Made by a program: the position numbers and the translations under genes. From the NCBI GenBank assembly GCA_021443545.1, contig JABUTU010000045.1:1-64000 (forward strand): a stretch of DNA of 64,000 bases, written 5' to 3'. Shown in pieces: positions 26,960 through 37,543 of this stretch; the stretch's first letter is position 1; every line of letters begins with the position of its first letter. This DNA is from Marinilabiliaceae bacterium (GTDB lineage Bacteria; Bacteroidota; Bacteroidia; Bacteroidales; Marinilabiliaceae). The notes under the pieces are model-generated. The model was given only the letters and a program-made list of their open reading frames with translations, made no database searches and had not been told where the DNA came from.

Positions 26960-29386
26960 TTGGACAACACGATTAAACTCACTATAAAAACCGCCAACAG
27001 TCAATCCGACACCGACGTCTCACAAGTCATCAACCTCTATACATCTGACGAGGAGATGACAACCGAGGATAAGACGTTGGCCTCCCAATATCCACTTCTT
27101 ACTCTTCGCGGGAATGTCTTGTTCCCGGGTAGCGTACTTCCTATATCTGTACGAAGAGAGTCTTCCCTACGTCTCATTCGCGAGATGAAACACTCAAAGG
27201 GAAATTTCATCGTTGCAACTCAAAAGGACGACGATAAAGAGAACCCTTCATTCGAAGACGTTTATGAAATAGGCACATTAGCCTGTGTTTTGAAGCTCCT
27301 CGAGATGCCTGATGGGTCATCGACAGTTGTCCTTCAAGGGCGCAAAAGAATGCATCTCGATTCTTTGATCAGCACCGACGGATACATGGTAGTAAATGCT
27401 CACCAACAAGTAGACATTGCAGTTGACCATCAGCACTACGAGACTTTCAATGCTGCTTTGAGCTCGATTAAAGACATGGGATTAAAGATTTTAAAGTCTT
27501 CTCCCGTCGTTCCAAAAGAGATTTTTCTTATAATGAACGATAGCGATGCCCACGCCTTCGTACTAAACTTCATAGCTGCCAATACAGACCTCTCTGCTAC
27601 TGACAAACAGGAGATGCTCTCTACCGACTCCATATACGACAGAGCTATGCTTCTCCTTAAAGCTTTGTCGCAACAGATACAGTTCATAGAACTAAAAAAC
27701 AGCATCCAATCGAAAGTCCGCGAAGGGATAGACCAACAGCAAAAGGAGTTTTTCCTGAATCAAGAGATGAGAGCCATCCAAAACGAATTAGGCGGTTCTC
27801 CGAACGAACTACAGATAGAAGAGCTAAAAAAAAGAGCTAAAGATAAGCTGTGGAACGACTCTATTAAGACAATCTTCAACAAAGAGATTGAGCGACTACA
27901 GAGAACAAACCCGAGTGCTCCTGAACATCCTATGCTGGTCAATTACCTTGAAACAATGTTAGACCTGCCTTGGAATTACTGTTCGAAAGACAGATTCGAC
28001 ATTAACAAAGCAGAGCGTCGTCTCAATAGCGACCACTATGGTTTAGATCAGGTAAAGGAGAGAATTCTTGAGCACTTAGCCGTGCTTAAACTCAAAGGCG
28101 ATATGAAGTCGCCTATCCTTTGCCTATATGGCCCTCCAGGTGTCGGAAAGACTTCGTTAGGAAAAAGCGTAGCCGAGGCTTTAGGTCGCAAGTATGTCAG
28201 AATGTCTTTAGGCGGTTTGCACGACGAAGCCGAAATCCGAGGACATAGACGCACATACATAGGCGCTATGATGGGGCGTATCCTGCAAAATATAAAGAAA
28301 GCTGGGACATCAAATCCTGTTTTTGTACTCGATGAGATCGACAAGATAAGCCAGGATTTTCATGGCGACCCAGCATCGGCATTGCTTGAGGTTCTCGACC
28401 CTGAACAGAACTCGGCTTTTCATGACAATTACTTAGACATCGACTATGACCTGTCGAATGTTTTGTTCATAGCCACAGCAAACTCCGTTTCTAAAATATC
28501 GCAACCTCTGCTCGACCGAATGGAACTCATTGAAGTAAATGGGTATATTGAAGCAGAGAAGATTGAGATTGCCTTGCACCACCTTCTGCCTCGTCAGCTG
28601 AGCGAGCATGGTATGAAAAAGGGAGATATGACAATCAACAAGAAGGCATTATCGTTCATAGTGCAGAATTATACGAAGGAGAGCGGAGTACGCCAACTGG
28701 ATAAGACTTTAGGGACGGTATGCAGGAAGTTTGCATTGCTAAACGAGAAAGGAGAGATTACTAACAGCTCCATTTCAATCGCAGATATTAAGAAATTCCT
28801 TGGCACAGAAAAGTTCAACCACGATGAATGGTCCGACGTTTCACTACCTGGAGTTGTCACAGGACTGGCCTGGACAGCAGTCGGAGGTGAGATATTGTTT
28901 GTAGAGGCAAGCACCAGCAATGCCAAAGGCAACAATATAACACTGACTGGTCAATTGGGAGACGTCATGAAAGAGTCTGCTATCCTCGCGCTCGAATATG
29001 TTAGGGCGAATGCAAGCAAATGGAGCCTTGAAAATATTGACTTCGACAACCTACATCTGCATATTCATGTGCCTGCAGGAGCAATACCGAAAGATGGACC
29101 ATCTGCAGGCATTACAATGGTTACTGCTATAGTATCGTCTCTATCAAAACGCCCCACACGCAAACGTTATGCTATGACAGGCGAGATTACACTTCGAGGC
29201 AAAGTACTCCCCGTTGGTGGCATAAAAGAGAAGGTATTAGCAGCAAAAAGAGCTGGCATAACAGATATAATAATGTGCCAATGCAACAAACGAGATATTG
29301 ACGAGATAAAAGAAGAATACATTAAAGGGTTATCGTTCCACTACGTAAATACCATTGACGAAGTGATTGAGTTTGCCCTAATATAA
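26960..29386 (+). CDS. lon: ATP-dependent protease Lon
   Basis: This protein has 808 residues: a substrate-binding N-domain ('[19 protein letters not shown]'), the AAA+ module with Walker A '[17 protein letters not shown]' and Walker B '[10 protein letters not shown]', and the Ser-Lys protease domain with '[11 protein letters not shown]' (catalytic Ser) and '[15 protein letters not shown]' (catalytic Lys). The start is taken as TTG at 26960, because an in-frame upstream ATG (26936) is stopped after five codons and the next ATG (27056) would remove 32 residues just before the N-domain. The start is uncertain; the identity is not. Confidence 0.95.
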   Translation: MDNTIKLTIKTANSQSDTDVSQVINLYTSDEEMTTEDKTLASQYPLLTLRGNVLFPGSVLPISVRRESSLRLIREMKHSKGNFIVATQKDDDKENPSFEDVYEIGTLACVLKLLEMPDGSSTVVLQGRKRMHLDSLISTDGYMVVNAHQQVDIAVDHQHYETFNAALSSIKDMGLKILKSSPVVPKEIFLIMNDSDAHAFVLNFIAANTDLSATDKQEMLSTDSIYDRAMLLLKALSQQIQFIELKNSIQSKVREGIDQQQKEFFLNQEMRAIQNELGGSPNELQIEELKKRAKDKLWNDSIKTIFNKEIERLQRTNPSAPEHPMLVNYLETMLDLPWNYCSKDRFDINKAERRLNSDHYGLDQVKERILEHLAVLKLKGDMKSPILCLYGPPGVGKTSLGKSVAEALGRKYVRMSLGGLHDEAEIRGHRRTYIGAMMGRILQNIKKAGTSNPVFVLDEIDKISQDFHGDPASALLEVLDPEQNSAFHDNYLDIDYDLSNVLFIATANSVSKISQPLLDRMELIEVNGYIEAEKIEIALHHLLPRQLSEHGMKKGDMTINKKALSFIVQNYTKESGVRQLDKTLGTVCRKFALLNEKGEITNSSISIADIKKFLGTEKFNHDEWSDVSLPGVVTGLAWTAVGGEILFVEASTSNAKGNNITLTGQLGDVMKESAILALEYVRANASKWSLENIDFDNLHLHIHVPAGAIPKDGPSAGITMVTAIVSSLSKRPTRKRYAMTGEITLRGKVLPVGGIKEKVLAAKRAGITDIIMCQCNKRDIDEIKEEYIKGLSFHYVNTIDEVIEFALI

Positions 29387-29398
29387 TAGAATATATCA

Positions 29399-29752
29399 AT
29401 GACGGATAAATTATTAGAATCAATCATAGAGGGCATCAAAGATAAAAAGGGCGAGAACATATCTATCCTCGACCTTAGAGGCATTGATGGCTCGCTTTGT
29501 GACTATTTTGTGATTTGCGATGCAAACAATACAACCCAGACGGAGGCTATAGCTGATTCCATTTGGGATAGAGTTCATGACGACCTTGGCGAAAAACCTA
29601 TTCACGATGAAGGCCGTCAAAATGGAGTATGGATCCTCTTGGACTACCACGATGTCATCATCCATATTTTCCATCGCCCGACACGACACTTCTACAGCAT
29701 TGAGACACTATGGAACGATGCTGTAAGAACCGACATTGAAAACGAAGATTAA
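29399..29752 (+). CDS. rsfS: Ribosomal silencing factor RsfS
   Basis: This 117-residue DUF143-family protein binds L14 (uL14) and blocks subunit joining in starvation. Diagnostic segments are 'ILDLRGIDGSLCDYFVICD' and 'GVWILLDYHDVIIHIF' followed by 'YSIETLW'. It is 12 bp after lon and 25 bp before the chosen ftsH start, so the three quality-control genes likely share a transcript. Confidence 0.93.
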   Translation: MTDKLLESIIEGIKDKKGENISILDLRGIDGSLCDYFVICDANNTTQTEAIADSIWDRVHDDLGEKPIHDEGRQNGVWILLDYHDVIIHIFHRPTRHFYSIETLWNDAVRTDIENED

Positions 29753-29777
29753 TGCGACAAATAACCATACATTGAGC

Positions 29778-31766
29778 ATGCAGGAGACAAATAAGAAGAA
29801 TCCTTCTGGAGGTAACAATAAATTTAAGTTTAACCCCTATTGGATTTACGGAATTATAGTCATTGTTCTCATATTTATCAGCTCGAATAATACGAACAAT
29901 GAACCTCAAGTTATTGACTATAGTACTTTCAGTAGAGAGTTACTACCAAGCAACGACATCAAAAAGATTGTTGTCGTGCGCAACGAGAACAAGGCAGAAG
30001 TAACCTTGAATGAAAAAGCCATCGAAAAACACAAATCGCTGTTTAAGAACGACAATGTACAGACGGACGGTCCCCATTTCGTGGTTGATATCCCAAGTAT
30101 AGACAGTTTTGAAGCTCGTCGCAATGCATTGGAAAATGACGGCAACGAATTTCCTTCTGTGTCATTTGAATCGCGTAGCAAGATTTGGACAGATGTTCTT
30201 GCTATTATATGGCCGTTATTCTTTATCCTTTTAATTTACTTCTTCTTCTTCAGAAAAGTTAGTGGTAGTGGAGGTGGTATATTTTCAGTTGGAAAATCCA
30301 GAGCAAAAATGCTCGAGAAGGATGAGAATGTGAATGTAACATTCAAAGATGTTGCAGGATTAGATGGGGCGAAAGAGGAACTTGAAGAGATTGTTGAGTT
30401 TCTTCGCAAACCCGCGAAATATACCGAACTTGGCGGAAAGATTCCTAAGGGAGCTATCCTTGTAGGCCCTCCAGGTACAGGTAAGACTCTGTTGGCAAAG
30501 GCCGTTGCGGGCGAAGCTAATGTTCCATTCTTCTCAATGTCGGGTTCCGACTTTGTTGAGATGTTTGTGGGTGTTGGTGCGAGTCGCGTACGAGATTTAT
30601 TCCAAAAGGCTAAATCAAAAGCCCCAAGCATAGTCTTCATTGATGAGATTGATGCCATTGGTCGTGCTCGCGGTCGCTCAAGCGGTTACTCAGCAAACGA
30701 AGAGCGAGAGAACACGCTAAACCAGCTACTCACTGAGATGGATGGCTTCGGAACCAATTCGGGTGTTATCATAATAGCTGCAACGAACCGTGTTGATATA
30801 CTTGACCGCGCTCTTCTGCGTGCTGGACGTTTCGACCGACAGATATCGGTAGAACTGCCCGACATCAACGAAAGAGAGGCAATTTTTAATGTTCACCTGC
30901 GTCCACTAAAACTCGAAGAAGGATTCGAAAGGACGTTCCTTGCGAAACAGACTCCAGGCTTCTCTGGAGCCGATATAGCCAATGTCTGCAACGAAGCAGC
31001 TCTTACAGCAGCACGTAAGAACAAGAAGGAGATTAACAAACAGGATTTCTTGGATGCAATCGACAGAATTGTAGGTGGTCTTGAGAAAAAGAATAAGATA
31101 ATCACCGAAGAGGAACGTCGCACCATAGCGATACATGAAGCTGGACATGCATCCATTAGTTGGCTGTTGCAATTTGCCCATCCGCTGGTTAAGGTCACTA
31201 TAGTTCCACGAGGCAAAGCGTTAGGAGCAGCATGGTACCTTCCAGAAGAGCGACAGTTGACGACAACAGAGCAGCTGCTCGATGAAATGTGCTCGACCCT
31301 TGGTGGACGAGCAGCCGAGGAGGTAGTTTTTGGCCGAATAAGCACTGGCGCCCTCAACGATCTCGAAAAAGTCACACAACAGGCCTATGCAATGATTCGC
31401 TACTACGGCATGAGCAAGGAGATTCCTAACATCAGTTACTACGACTCAACCGGACAGCAGGAATACGCTTTGGGCAAACCATATTCAGAGAGCAGAGCCC
31501 AGATTATAGACAAAGAGGTTTCAAAAATAATCGAGGAACAATACGAACGAGCTAAAAGAATCTTGTGCGAGAATGCAGAGAAACATCAAAGGCTCGCAGA
31601 ACTACTCCTTGAACGTGAAGTAATCTTCTCAGACGACCTTGAAGAGATATATGGTCCAAGACCATGGAACTCAAAAGGCGAAGAGAAAGAAAAAACCAAC
31701 GAGACTGAACCCGAAGATTCTAAAATCGAAACCGAAGAAAATAATTCAAGCAATCTGAGCGATTAA
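29778..31766 (+). CDS. ftsH: ATP-dependent zinc metalloprotease FtsH
   Basis: This membrane AAA+ protease has about 662 residues. Two transmembrane segments ('[14 protein letters not shown]' and '[19 protein letters not shown]') flank a periplasmic domain. They are followed by Walker A '[17 protein letters not shown]', Walker B '[12 protein letters not shown]', the SRH '[20 protein letters not shown]' and the zinc motif '[12 protein letters not shown]' (HExxH). The open frame starts at a TTG (29736) overlapping rsfS, but ATG 29778 gives the usual Bacteroidota N-terminus ([11 protein letters not shown]). The C-terminus is acidic and low-complexity. Confidence 0.96.
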   Translation: MQETNKKNPSGGNNKFKFNPYWIYGIIVIVLIFISSNNTNNEPQVIDYSTFSRELLPSNDIKKIVVVRNENKAEVTLNEKAIEKHKSLFKNDNVQTDGPHFVVDIPSIDSFEARRNALENDGNEFPSVSFESRSKIWTDVLAIIWPLFFILLIYFFFFRKVSGSGGGIFSVGKSRAKMLEKDENVNVTFKDVAGLDGAKEELEEIVEFLRKPAKYTELGGKIPKGAILVGPPGTGKTLLAKAVAGEANVPFFSMSGSDFVEMFVGVGASRVRDLFQKAKSKAPSIVFIDEIDAIGRARGRSSGYSANEERENTLNQLLTEMDGFGTNSGVIIIAATNRVDILDRALLRAGRFDRQISVELPDINEREAIFNVHLRPLKLEEGFERTFLAKQTPGFSGADIANVCNEAALTAARKNKKEINKQDFLDAIDRIVGGLEKKNKIITEEERRTIAIHEAGHASISWLLQFAHPLVKVTIVPRGKALGAAWYLPEERQLTTTEQLLDEMCSTLGGRAAEEVVFGRISTGALNDLEKVTQQAYAMIRYYGMSKEIPNISYYDSTGQQEYALGKPYSESRAQIIDKEVSKIIEEQYERAKRILCENAEKHQRLAELLLEREVIFSDDLEEIYGPRPWNSKGEEKEKTNETEPEDSKIETEENNSSNLSD

Positions 31767-31779
31767 TAAATATTTTATA

Positions 31780-31787
31780 TAAATTTG
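31780..31787 (+). promoter_or_regulatory. Candidate -7 box for the gldJ-like gene
   Basis: TAAATTTG matches TAnnTTTG. It implies a leader of about 120 nt before the ATG at 31917, much longer than for other genes here. No -33 element is evident. Confidence 0.4.
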
Positions 31788-31803
31788 CACTTTGTCACGA
31801 GTG

Positions 31804-31834
31804 TACAAAACATCTCACGATGTAACCTTTTGTA
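31804..31834 (+). other. Imperfect hairpin in the gldJ leader
   Basis: TACAAAA (31804-31810) pairs with TTTTGTA (31828-31834) around an inner ACATC/GATGT stem, with a 4-nt bulge. It could be a weak ftsH terminator or a structured 5' leader; there is no long T-tract. Confidence 0.35.
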
Positions 31835-31916
31835 TATTGTGCAAGTAAAATAGCTTGTTGGTGCGACTCATCAACGTGCTCAAAGAAAGAAAGAAAAAGA
31901 TACAAAATACAATACT

Positions 31917-33497
31917 ATGAATTTCACATTCAAGCAATTGTTGATTGCCACATTGGCAATTGGTGTATGTATGTCGACAGTTTCGTGCAAATCGAAGAAA
32001 AACAACGAAGGCACGAGCTCTGTTACGGGATGGTCATACAACGACCCAGAGAACATGGGCGGTTTTGAGTACTATGCGGGGTACGAGCAAGAGGTAGGTC
32101 CAGGCTTGGTACGTATAGAGGGTGGTACATTCATCATGGGCCGCGTAGAACAGGATGTCATGTACTCATGGGACACGCAACCCCGTCGCGTCACTGTCTC
32201 TTCATTCTTTATGGATGAGTGCGAGGTGAGCAACTCTAACTACCGAGAGTGGTTGTGGTGGCTTGGCAAAGTATTTAGCCGCCAGGAGTATCCTCAAGTG
32301 CTTCGTAGTGCACTACCTGATACGCTCGTTTGGCGTCGTGCTTTAGCTTACAACGAGCCATACGTTGAGAACTATCTCAGACATCCAGCATACTCTGAAT
32401 ACCCAGTAGTAGGCGTATCACACCGTCAGGCAACTAACTTCTGCAAGTGGCGTACTGACCGTGTTAACGAGGGCATACTATTCGAGATGGGTGTTTTGGA
32501 CAAGATTGAGACACTCAAGAAACAGATGCATGAAGAGGGTGGCGGTGGTCGCAATAACTTCAACACTGAAGCATACCTATATGGTGCTTTGAACGATGAA
32601 GTCATCGTTATGGATGAAGAGAATAACCCATTCGAGGATGTCAAGATGCCGATGGGTGCCGATGAGGAGGGTGAAGCAACCAAGCGCAATGTTCGTCTTG
32701 AAGATGGCCTGTTGCTTCCAAAATACCGTCTTCCAACCGAAGCAGAATGGGAATTTGCAGCATTAGGTATCATAGGCAATACGCTCTCGGAGCGCGTAGG
32801 CGAACGCAAGATTTTCCCATGGAACACTCACGTACTCAGAAATCCTGACGAGGATAGTCGCGGTAAGATGATGGCGAACTACGTTCGTGGTAATGGTGAC
32901 TATATGGGTACTGCTGGCGACTTGAACGATGCCGGTGATATCACAGTTCCAGTACGTTCATACTGGCCTAATGACTATGGTCTCTATTGTATGGCTGGCA
33001 ATGTGAACGAATGGGTAGCTGACGTATATCGTTCACAGTCACTCGAGGATTTTGACGAGTTCAATCCTTTCAGAGGTAACGTATTCCGCCAGAAGAAACT
33101 TGATGACGAAGGAAAACTTGTTGAGACCGACTCAGTTGGCAACGTGGTTTATGAAGTTCAGACGCAGTCGAGCATAGGCAACCGCAAGAACTATCGTACC
33201 GCAGATAACCGCAACTTTGGCGATGGTGACAAGTGGTCAAATCAAACAGAAGGTGGTGGTAACGATTGGACGACTTCACAAGCAACTACCGGAGACATGT
33301 ATAATGGTTCTAAAGCAGACGACAACCTCCGTTCTCTTGTAACTGACTCTACCCGAGTATACAAAGGTGGAGGTTGGAGAGACCGCGCATATTGGCTAAG
33401 CCCTGGTACACGCCGTTTCCTCGACGAGAATGAGAGTCGCGACGACCTCGGTTTCCGTTGCGCAATGACAAAGCTTGGGTCACCACAAAATCAGTAA
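31917..33497 (+). CDS. GldJ-like type IX secretion/gliding lipoprotein with SUMF1/FGE fold
   Basis: This 526-residue lipoprotein has a lipobox 'MSTVSC' (Cys 24) and an FGE-sulfatase-like domain: 'GGTFIMGRVEQDVM', 'SSFFMDECEVSNSNY', 'YPVVGVSHRQATNFCKW', 'RLPTEAEWEFAA', 'YCMAGNVNEWVADVYR' and 'YKGGGWRDRAYW'. The N-terminal 'TGWSYNDPENMGGFEY' and 'EVGPGLVRIEGGTF' closely resemble GldJ as I recall it, more so than GldK/PorK. GldJ stabilises the type IX machinery in gliding species. It stands alone here, between ftsH and obgE, with its own leader and terminator. The family is firm; GldJ versus PorK is likely but not proven. Confidence 0.82.
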   Translation: MNFTFKQLLIATLAIGVCMSTVSCKSKKNNEGTSSVTGWSYNDPENMGGFEYYAGYEQEVGPGLVRIEGGTFIMGRVEQDVMYSWDTQPRRVTVSSFFMDECEVSNSNYREWLWWLGKVFSRQEYPQVLRSALPDTLVWRRALAYNEPYVENYLRHPAYSEYPVVGVSHRQATNFCKWRTDRVNEGILFEMGVLDKIETLKKQMHEEGGGGRNNFNTEAYLYGALNDEVIVMDEENNPFEDVKMPMGADEEGEATKRNVRLEDGLLLPKYRLPTEAEWEFAALGIIGNTLSERVGERKIFPWNTHVLRNPDEDSRGKMMANYVRGNGDYMGTAGDLNDAGDITVPVRSYWPNDYGLYCMAGNVNEWVADVYRSQSLEDFDEFNPFRGNVFRQKKLDDEGKLVETDSVGNVVYEVQTQSSIGNRKNYRTADNRNFGDGDKWSNQTEGGGNDWTTSQATTGDMYNGSKADDNLRSLVTDSTRVYKGGGWRDRAYWLSPGTRRFLDENESRDDLGFRCAMTKLGSPQNQ

Positions 33498-33516
33498 TCA
33501 TAACGTATTAGCATAT

Positions 33517-33556
33517 AAGCCGTATTTGGTGACAACATCAAGTACGGCTTTTCTTG
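33517..33556 (+). terminator. Intrinsic terminator after the gldJ-like gene
   Basis: AAGCCGTA (33517-33524) pairs with TACGGCTT (33543-33550), followed by TTCTT. It lies 20 bp past the stop. Confidence 0.75.
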
Positions 33557-33578
33557 TAAAAAACAGCAGGTACTATCA

Positions 33579-34598
33579 ATGGCATCATCAAACTTCGTAG
33601 ATTACGTGAAGATATATTGTCGCTCTGGCAAGGGTGGCCCTGGTTCAGCAAATCTACGTCATGAGAAATTTGTAGAAAAGGGAGGTCCAGACGGAGGTGA
33701 TGGAGGCAGAGGTGGCCACGTAATCGTTAGAGGCAATGCTCAATACTGGACTTTGATACATCTTAAATTTGCCCGACACGTCTTTGCAGAAGATGGCGAA
33801 AGTGGAGGTAAACAGCGTTCGTTCGGCTCAGATGGAAAAGACGCTTATATAGATGTTCCACTGGGCACAGTAGTAAAGAATGCCGACACAGACGAGATTC
33901 TTTTCGAGATAACAGAAGATAAACAGGAGGTTATACTTGCAAAGGGAGGACGAGGAGGATTAGGCAACTGGCACTTCAGAACTTCTACATTCCAGACGCC
34001 TCGCTTCGCTCAACCGGGCGAACCATCAGTCGAGATTACTGCCATACTGGAACTAAAAGTGCTGGCAGATGTCGGACTTGTTGGCTTCCCCAATGCAGGA
34101 AAGTCCACTCTTCTATCCGTTGTCAGTGCAGCAAAACCAGAAATCGCCCCATATGAATTTACCACCCTTGTACCGAATCTTGGAATGGTAAAGCATAGAG
34201 ACAATCACTCCTTCTGTATCGCTGACATCCCTGGCATCATCGAAGGCGCTGCTGAAGGTCGAGGCATAGGACTAAGGTTTTTACGTCATATTGAAAGAAA
34301 CTCAGTCCTCCTATTTATGATTCCCGCCGACTCCGAAGACCCCGTGAAAGCGTTTGAGATTCTGCTTGATGAACTGAGACGCTATAATCCCGAATTAGTC
34401 GATAAAGAGCGGGTAGTCTCTATCTCCAAAACTGACCTCGTGACGGAAGAGGAATTGACAAAAGCCATAGAAAAAATGAAAAAAGCTGGCATCACCGATA
34501 TAGTGGCTTTCTCATCTCATACCACACAAGGACTCCAGCAGCTCAAGGACAAGCTTTGGGACAGACTCCAGAAAACCAACTTCGTAGAGAGAGAATAA
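33579..34598 (+). CDS. obgE: GTPase ObgE/CgtA
   Basis: The 339-residue protein has the glycine-rich Obg fold at the N-terminus ('[15 protein letters not shown]', '[14 protein letters not shown]') and a G domain with G1 '[11 protein letters not shown]', G3 'DIPGIIEGA' and G4 'SKTD'. The C-terminal OCT domain is absent, as usual in Bacteroidota. Obg acts in late 50S assembly. It is 18 bp before purE. Confidence 0.96.
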   Translation: MASSNFVDYVKIYCRSGKGGPGSANLRHEKFVEKGGPDGGDGGRGGHVIVRGNAQYWTLIHLKFARHVFAEDGESGGKQRSFGSDGKDAYIDVPLGTVVKNADTDEILFEITEDKQEVILAKGGRGGLGNWHFRTSTFQTPRFAQPGEPSVEITAILELKVLADVGLVGFPNAGKSTLLSVVSAAKPEIAPYEFTTLVPNLGMVKHRDNHSFCIADIPGIIEGAAEGRGIGLRFLRHIERNSVLLFMIPADSEDPVKAFEILLDELRRYNPELVDKERVVSISKTDLVTEEELTKAIEKMKKAGITDIVAFSSHTTQGLQQLKDKLWDRLQKTNFVERE

Positions 34599-34616
34599 AC
34601 TGATAAAATACATAAC

Positions 34617-35132
34617 GTGACACCATTAGTATCTATTATCATGGGCAGCACAAGCGACCTCAAGGTTATGGAGGCAGCTGCCAACCATCTCGAGAAACTC
34701 GGGATACCATTTGAGCTCAATGCTCTATCAGCACATCGCACGCCCCAGCAGGTCCTTGACTTCGCAAAAGCAGCAATGGGCAGAGGAATTCGTGTTATAA
34801 TAGCTGGCGCGGGCGGAGCTGCACACCTTCCAGGCGTTGTCGCAGCATTGACACCCCTTCCTGTCATTGGAGTACCAATCAAGGCATCTATATCGATGGA
34901 TGGATGGGACTCTATGCTATCAATGATTCAGATGCCTCCAGGTATCCCAGTCGCTACTGTCGGTATGGACAACTCTATGAACGCAGCAATCCTTGCCTCG
35001 CAGATTCTTGGTGTAGGTGATTCTGATATTATGAATAAAGTCATAGAATACAAGAACTCACTTGAGAAAAAGATAGAGAAGGCAAATGCGGATCTTGCAG
35101 AGATTCATACCTGGAAGATGAAGACCAATTAG
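34617..35132 (+). CDS. purE: N5-carboxyaminoimidazole ribonucleotide mutase
   Basis: This 171-residue class I PurE has '[16 protein letters not shown]' (the GSxSD substrate loop), 'LSAHRTPQQ' (AHRxP) and '[15 protein letters not shown]' (the catalytic His loop), all intact. It interconverts N5-CAIR and CAIR in purine synthesis. The start is GTG at 34617; no ATG precedes the conserved loop. It is 18 bp after obgE and 12 bp before the barrel gene. Confidence 0.95.
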   Translation: MTPLVSIIMGSTSDLKVMEAAANHLEKLGIPFELNALSAHRTPQQVLDFAKAAMGRGIRVIIAGAGGAAHLPGVVAALTPLPVIGVPIKASISMDGWDSMLSMIQMPPGIPVATVGMDNSMNAAILASQILGVGDSDIMNKVIEYKNSLEKKIEKANADLAEIHTWKMKTN

Positions 35133-35144
35133 AACAACCTGAAA

Positions 35145-35888
35145 TTGTTGGGCACAATTAAGAATATTACAATACTTATCTTGCTGGCATTATGTTCATC
35201 CACATTACCAGCAAGAAATCTGTACAAACGCAATTCAACGTGTCCGAAACAGATTTATCTGGCGCCACGCATAGGCATCATAGCCCCCCTCTCGATGGGA
35301 AGAGCATCAGACGAGATAGGATTCAGCGATGTTGCAGCCCCTGGTTTTTCGGGTGCCATCGAAGGAATGTGGATGCAAAGTGAGATGATTGGATTAGGAG
35401 TCGAAATCGGATACTCCCACAACCCCTACAAAGAGGCGTTTTGGAACAACCTAAGCTTCAGAGGGACATTTGACGCCAGCTATGCATCTGTCTCTGCAAT
35501 GGCTCTTGGACGAATCATTGCCGGAGTCAAACGAGTTAAGCCAATGATTGGCATAGGCGTCGGTGGAGCTTTAATCCATAATACTATGGATTTCCAATCA
35601 AAATTCAAGGAGTCATCCGATGACGAATCTGTTAAATACAAGACTAACGATATATATCCATGTCTCGCGTTCGACACAGGCATATTCTACAAAGTACGTC
35701 GAGGCACGATGCTTAGCGTGACAATTCGATTGGGCATTATACCAAACCTTAAGGAGGAAACTAAATATAGTATAGACCCCTACACTTTTGAAGAAAAAAG
35801 TTTCAAAGTCAATCAACATGGCAACCAAAACCATATTCTGGTATCCGTCGGACTACATAGTGGATTACGCAAACGTTACCGACGATAA
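35145..35888 (+). CDS. Outer-membrane beta-barrel protein of unknown function
   Basis: This 247-residue protein has a signal peptide ('ITILILLALCSSTLPARN') followed by alternating strands ('GLGVEIGYSHNPYK', 'MIGIGVGGALIHN', 'ILVSVGLHSGL') typical of small outer-membrane porin-like barrels. The only available start codons are consecutive TTGs at 35145 and 35148; there is no in-frame ATG before the signal peptide. It is 12 bp after purE and probably co-transcribed with obgE–purE. There is no further functional clue. Confidence 0.7.
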   Translation: MLGTIKNITILILLALCSSTLPARNLYKRNSTCPKQIYLAPRIGIIAPLSMGRASDEIGFSDVAAPGFSGAIEGMWMQSEMIGLGVEIGYSHNPYKEAFWNNLSFRGTFDASYASVSAMALGRIIAGVKRVKPMIGIGVGGALIHNTMDFQSKFKESSDDESVKYKTNDIYPCLAFDTGIFYKVRRGTMLSVTIRLGIIPNLKEETKYSIDPYTFEEKSFKVNQHGNQNHILVSVGLHSGLRKRYRR

Positions 35889-35944
35889 GAATCAGCAAAT
35901 ATTCAACAATTATCGAGGTATTATTATATTAGCTAAATTATTAC

Positions 35945-35952
35945 TATCTTTG
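35945..35952 (+). promoter_or_regulatory. Candidate -7 box for the lipoprotein–GT2–porZ operon
   Basis: TATCTTTG matches TAnnTTTG, 20 bp upstream of the lipoprotein ATG at 35972. No convincing -33 element is visible. Confidence 0.5.
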
Positions 35953-35971
35953 CAACATAAGTTTTAAACAA

Positions 35972-36730
35972 ATGACAACGAGAAGAATTACACTGTATTG
36001 CTTAGCAACACTACTATCATCACTAAGTTTCACATCATGCTTGGACGAAGATACCCAAGTCTCATTTGACCCTACAGTAAAGGGATATATCTTTCAGGAT
36101 TATGCCGACAATGGCGCAAATGCAGAAGAAGAGTATACATTTACGCCATGTTTCTCAGTATTGAGCAACGACAACTCCTTCGTACTTGAGAAGGTTAGCA
36201 TGTCAAGTGTTGATATTACTATTCCTTTCACAAAACATTCGGATTATGTATGGACATCAAACTGTACACAGAAATTCGCATCTCTGTCCGAAATGAAAGG
36301 AACATACAATATTGTATCAACTTGCACTAATGGCTTTTCAAACTCTTCATTCATCACAATCAATATTGCCGACACAATGGCCATCGGCAACATACAAGTT
36401 GAGAACTTTACTTACAACGGAAACTATATCAAGGCAAGGTTAAAAGATGTAAAAAATGCTGAGGTCATCGGGTTTGTTCTGACGCCATACAACGATGAGA
36501 CCCCAATCGACTGGAAGTACAACTCTTTCACGCCAATGGCCTCATATCCTTTTACTTACAACTCAAATGGTGATATTGAATTATCAGCACAATTCAACAG
36601 TAGTAATATGGTAAGTGACGAAAAAATAAGAGTGGCTGTATATGCAAGCAACTCTGAAGGAGTATACCATTTCAGTAAAATTCAAAGGACTATAACCTTT
36701 AACGGGGAAACCTTCGTAGAAGAAAATTGA
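35972..36730 (+). CDS. Lipoprotein of unknown function
   Basis: This 252-residue product has a signal sequence with lipobox 'LSFTSC' (Cys 23) and then an acidic stretch (LDEDTQ). The remainder is rich in strands, Asn, Ser and Thr ('YTFTPCFSVLSNDNSF', 'RVAVYASNSEGVYHF'), suggesting immunoglobulin-like domains. No family is recognised. It is the first gene after a -7 box and 24 bp before the GT2 gene, so it may belong with the glycosyltransferase and PorZ-like protein. Confidence 0.7.
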   Translation: MTTRRITLYCLATLLSSLSFTSCLDEDTQVSFDPTVKGYIFQDYADNGANAEEEYTFTPCFSVLSNDNSFVLEKVSMSSVDITIPFTKHSDYVWTSNCTQKFASLSEMKGTYNIVSTCTNGFSNSSFITINIADTMAIGNIQVENFTYNGNYIKARLKDVKNAEVIGFVLTPYNDETPIDWKYNSFTPMASYPFTYNSNGDIELSAQFNSSNMVSDEKIRVAVYASNSEGVYHFSKIQRTITFNGETFVEEN

Positions 36731-36754
36731 GAGCTATCTTTCAAAGAATAAGTT

Positions 36755-37543
36755 ATGAAGGTTTCTATCATCACATCATGCTTCAATAGAGCATCAACCA
36801 TACGGGATACTATAGAGAGTGTCCTCAGCCAGGACTATGCTGATATTGAGTATATAGTAGTAGATGGAGCAAGTACAGATGGTACATTAGAGATAATCAA
36901 TGAATACGCCGATCGTATTAACCGAATCATATCTGAAAAAGATAATGGTATGTACGATGGTATCAATAAAGGCATCAAAGCGGCTACAGGTGATATTGTA
37001 GGCCTGCTCCATTCTGACGACATTTTTTACGCAACCGACACTATTTCGCGTATTGTATACGAGATGAAGCGGACAAGTGCCGATTATCTGTACGCCAATG
37101 GTATATTTGTTTTACCTACCGACCTGCATTATGTTGTCAGGAACTGGAAGAGTGGAGACTATAGTAAAAGCAAGATATGGCATGGCTGGCTTCCTCTGCA
37201 TACTACCGTATACGTCAAGAAAGATATATTTGAGAATTCTGGATATTACAACGAGCAGTACAAGATAGCAGCAGATACAGATTGGCAGCTCACATGCTTG
37301 TATAGCCAGTCTCTAAAGGTCACATACCTCGATGAATATGTTATACGGATGAGAATGGGGGGTGCCTCGACAAGTTTCAAAATGTCTGTACGCAAATGGA
37401 AAGAAGACTACAAGGCATATCGATCTCATAAACTATGGGGTATCATTGGTGTCTCTTTCAAAATCATGCATAAAATACCGCAATTCTTTGGTGGTTCATT
37501 CGAAAGAACATGCAAACGCCTTAAGCTCATCGTCTGCTTCTAA
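36755..37543 (+). CDS. Family 2 glycosyltransferase
   Basis: This 262-residue GT-A enzyme has the nucleotide-sugar motifs 'SIITSCFNRASTIRDTIES', 'YIVVDGASTDGT' and a DxD-like 'LLHSDD' (metal binding), with acceptor-side 'YKIAADTDWQL'. It resembles WcaA-like transferases of LPS or capsule synthesis. No transmembrane domain is present. Its TAA is immediately followed by the ATG of the porZ-like gene (0 bp gap at 37543/37544), suggesting translational coupling. Donor and acceptor are unknown. Confidence 0.9.
   Translation: MKVSIITSCFNRASTIRDTIESVLSQDYADIEYIVVDGASTDGTLEIINEYADRINRIISEKDNGMYDGINKGIKAATGDIVGLLHSDDIFYATDTISRIVYEMKRTSADYLYANGIFVLPTDLHYVVRNWKSGDYSKSKIWHGWLPLHTTVYVKKDIFENSGYYNEQYKIAADTDWQLTCLYSQSLKVTYLDEYVIRMRMGGASTSFKMSVRKWKEDYKAYRSHKLWGIIGVSFKIMHKIPQFFGGSFERTCKRLKLIVCF

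Noticed and set aside
30893..31375. Minus-strand open frame of 160 codons inside ftsH
   Set aside because: It is the reverse-complement shadow of the FtsH protease domain, rich in Ser and Arg.
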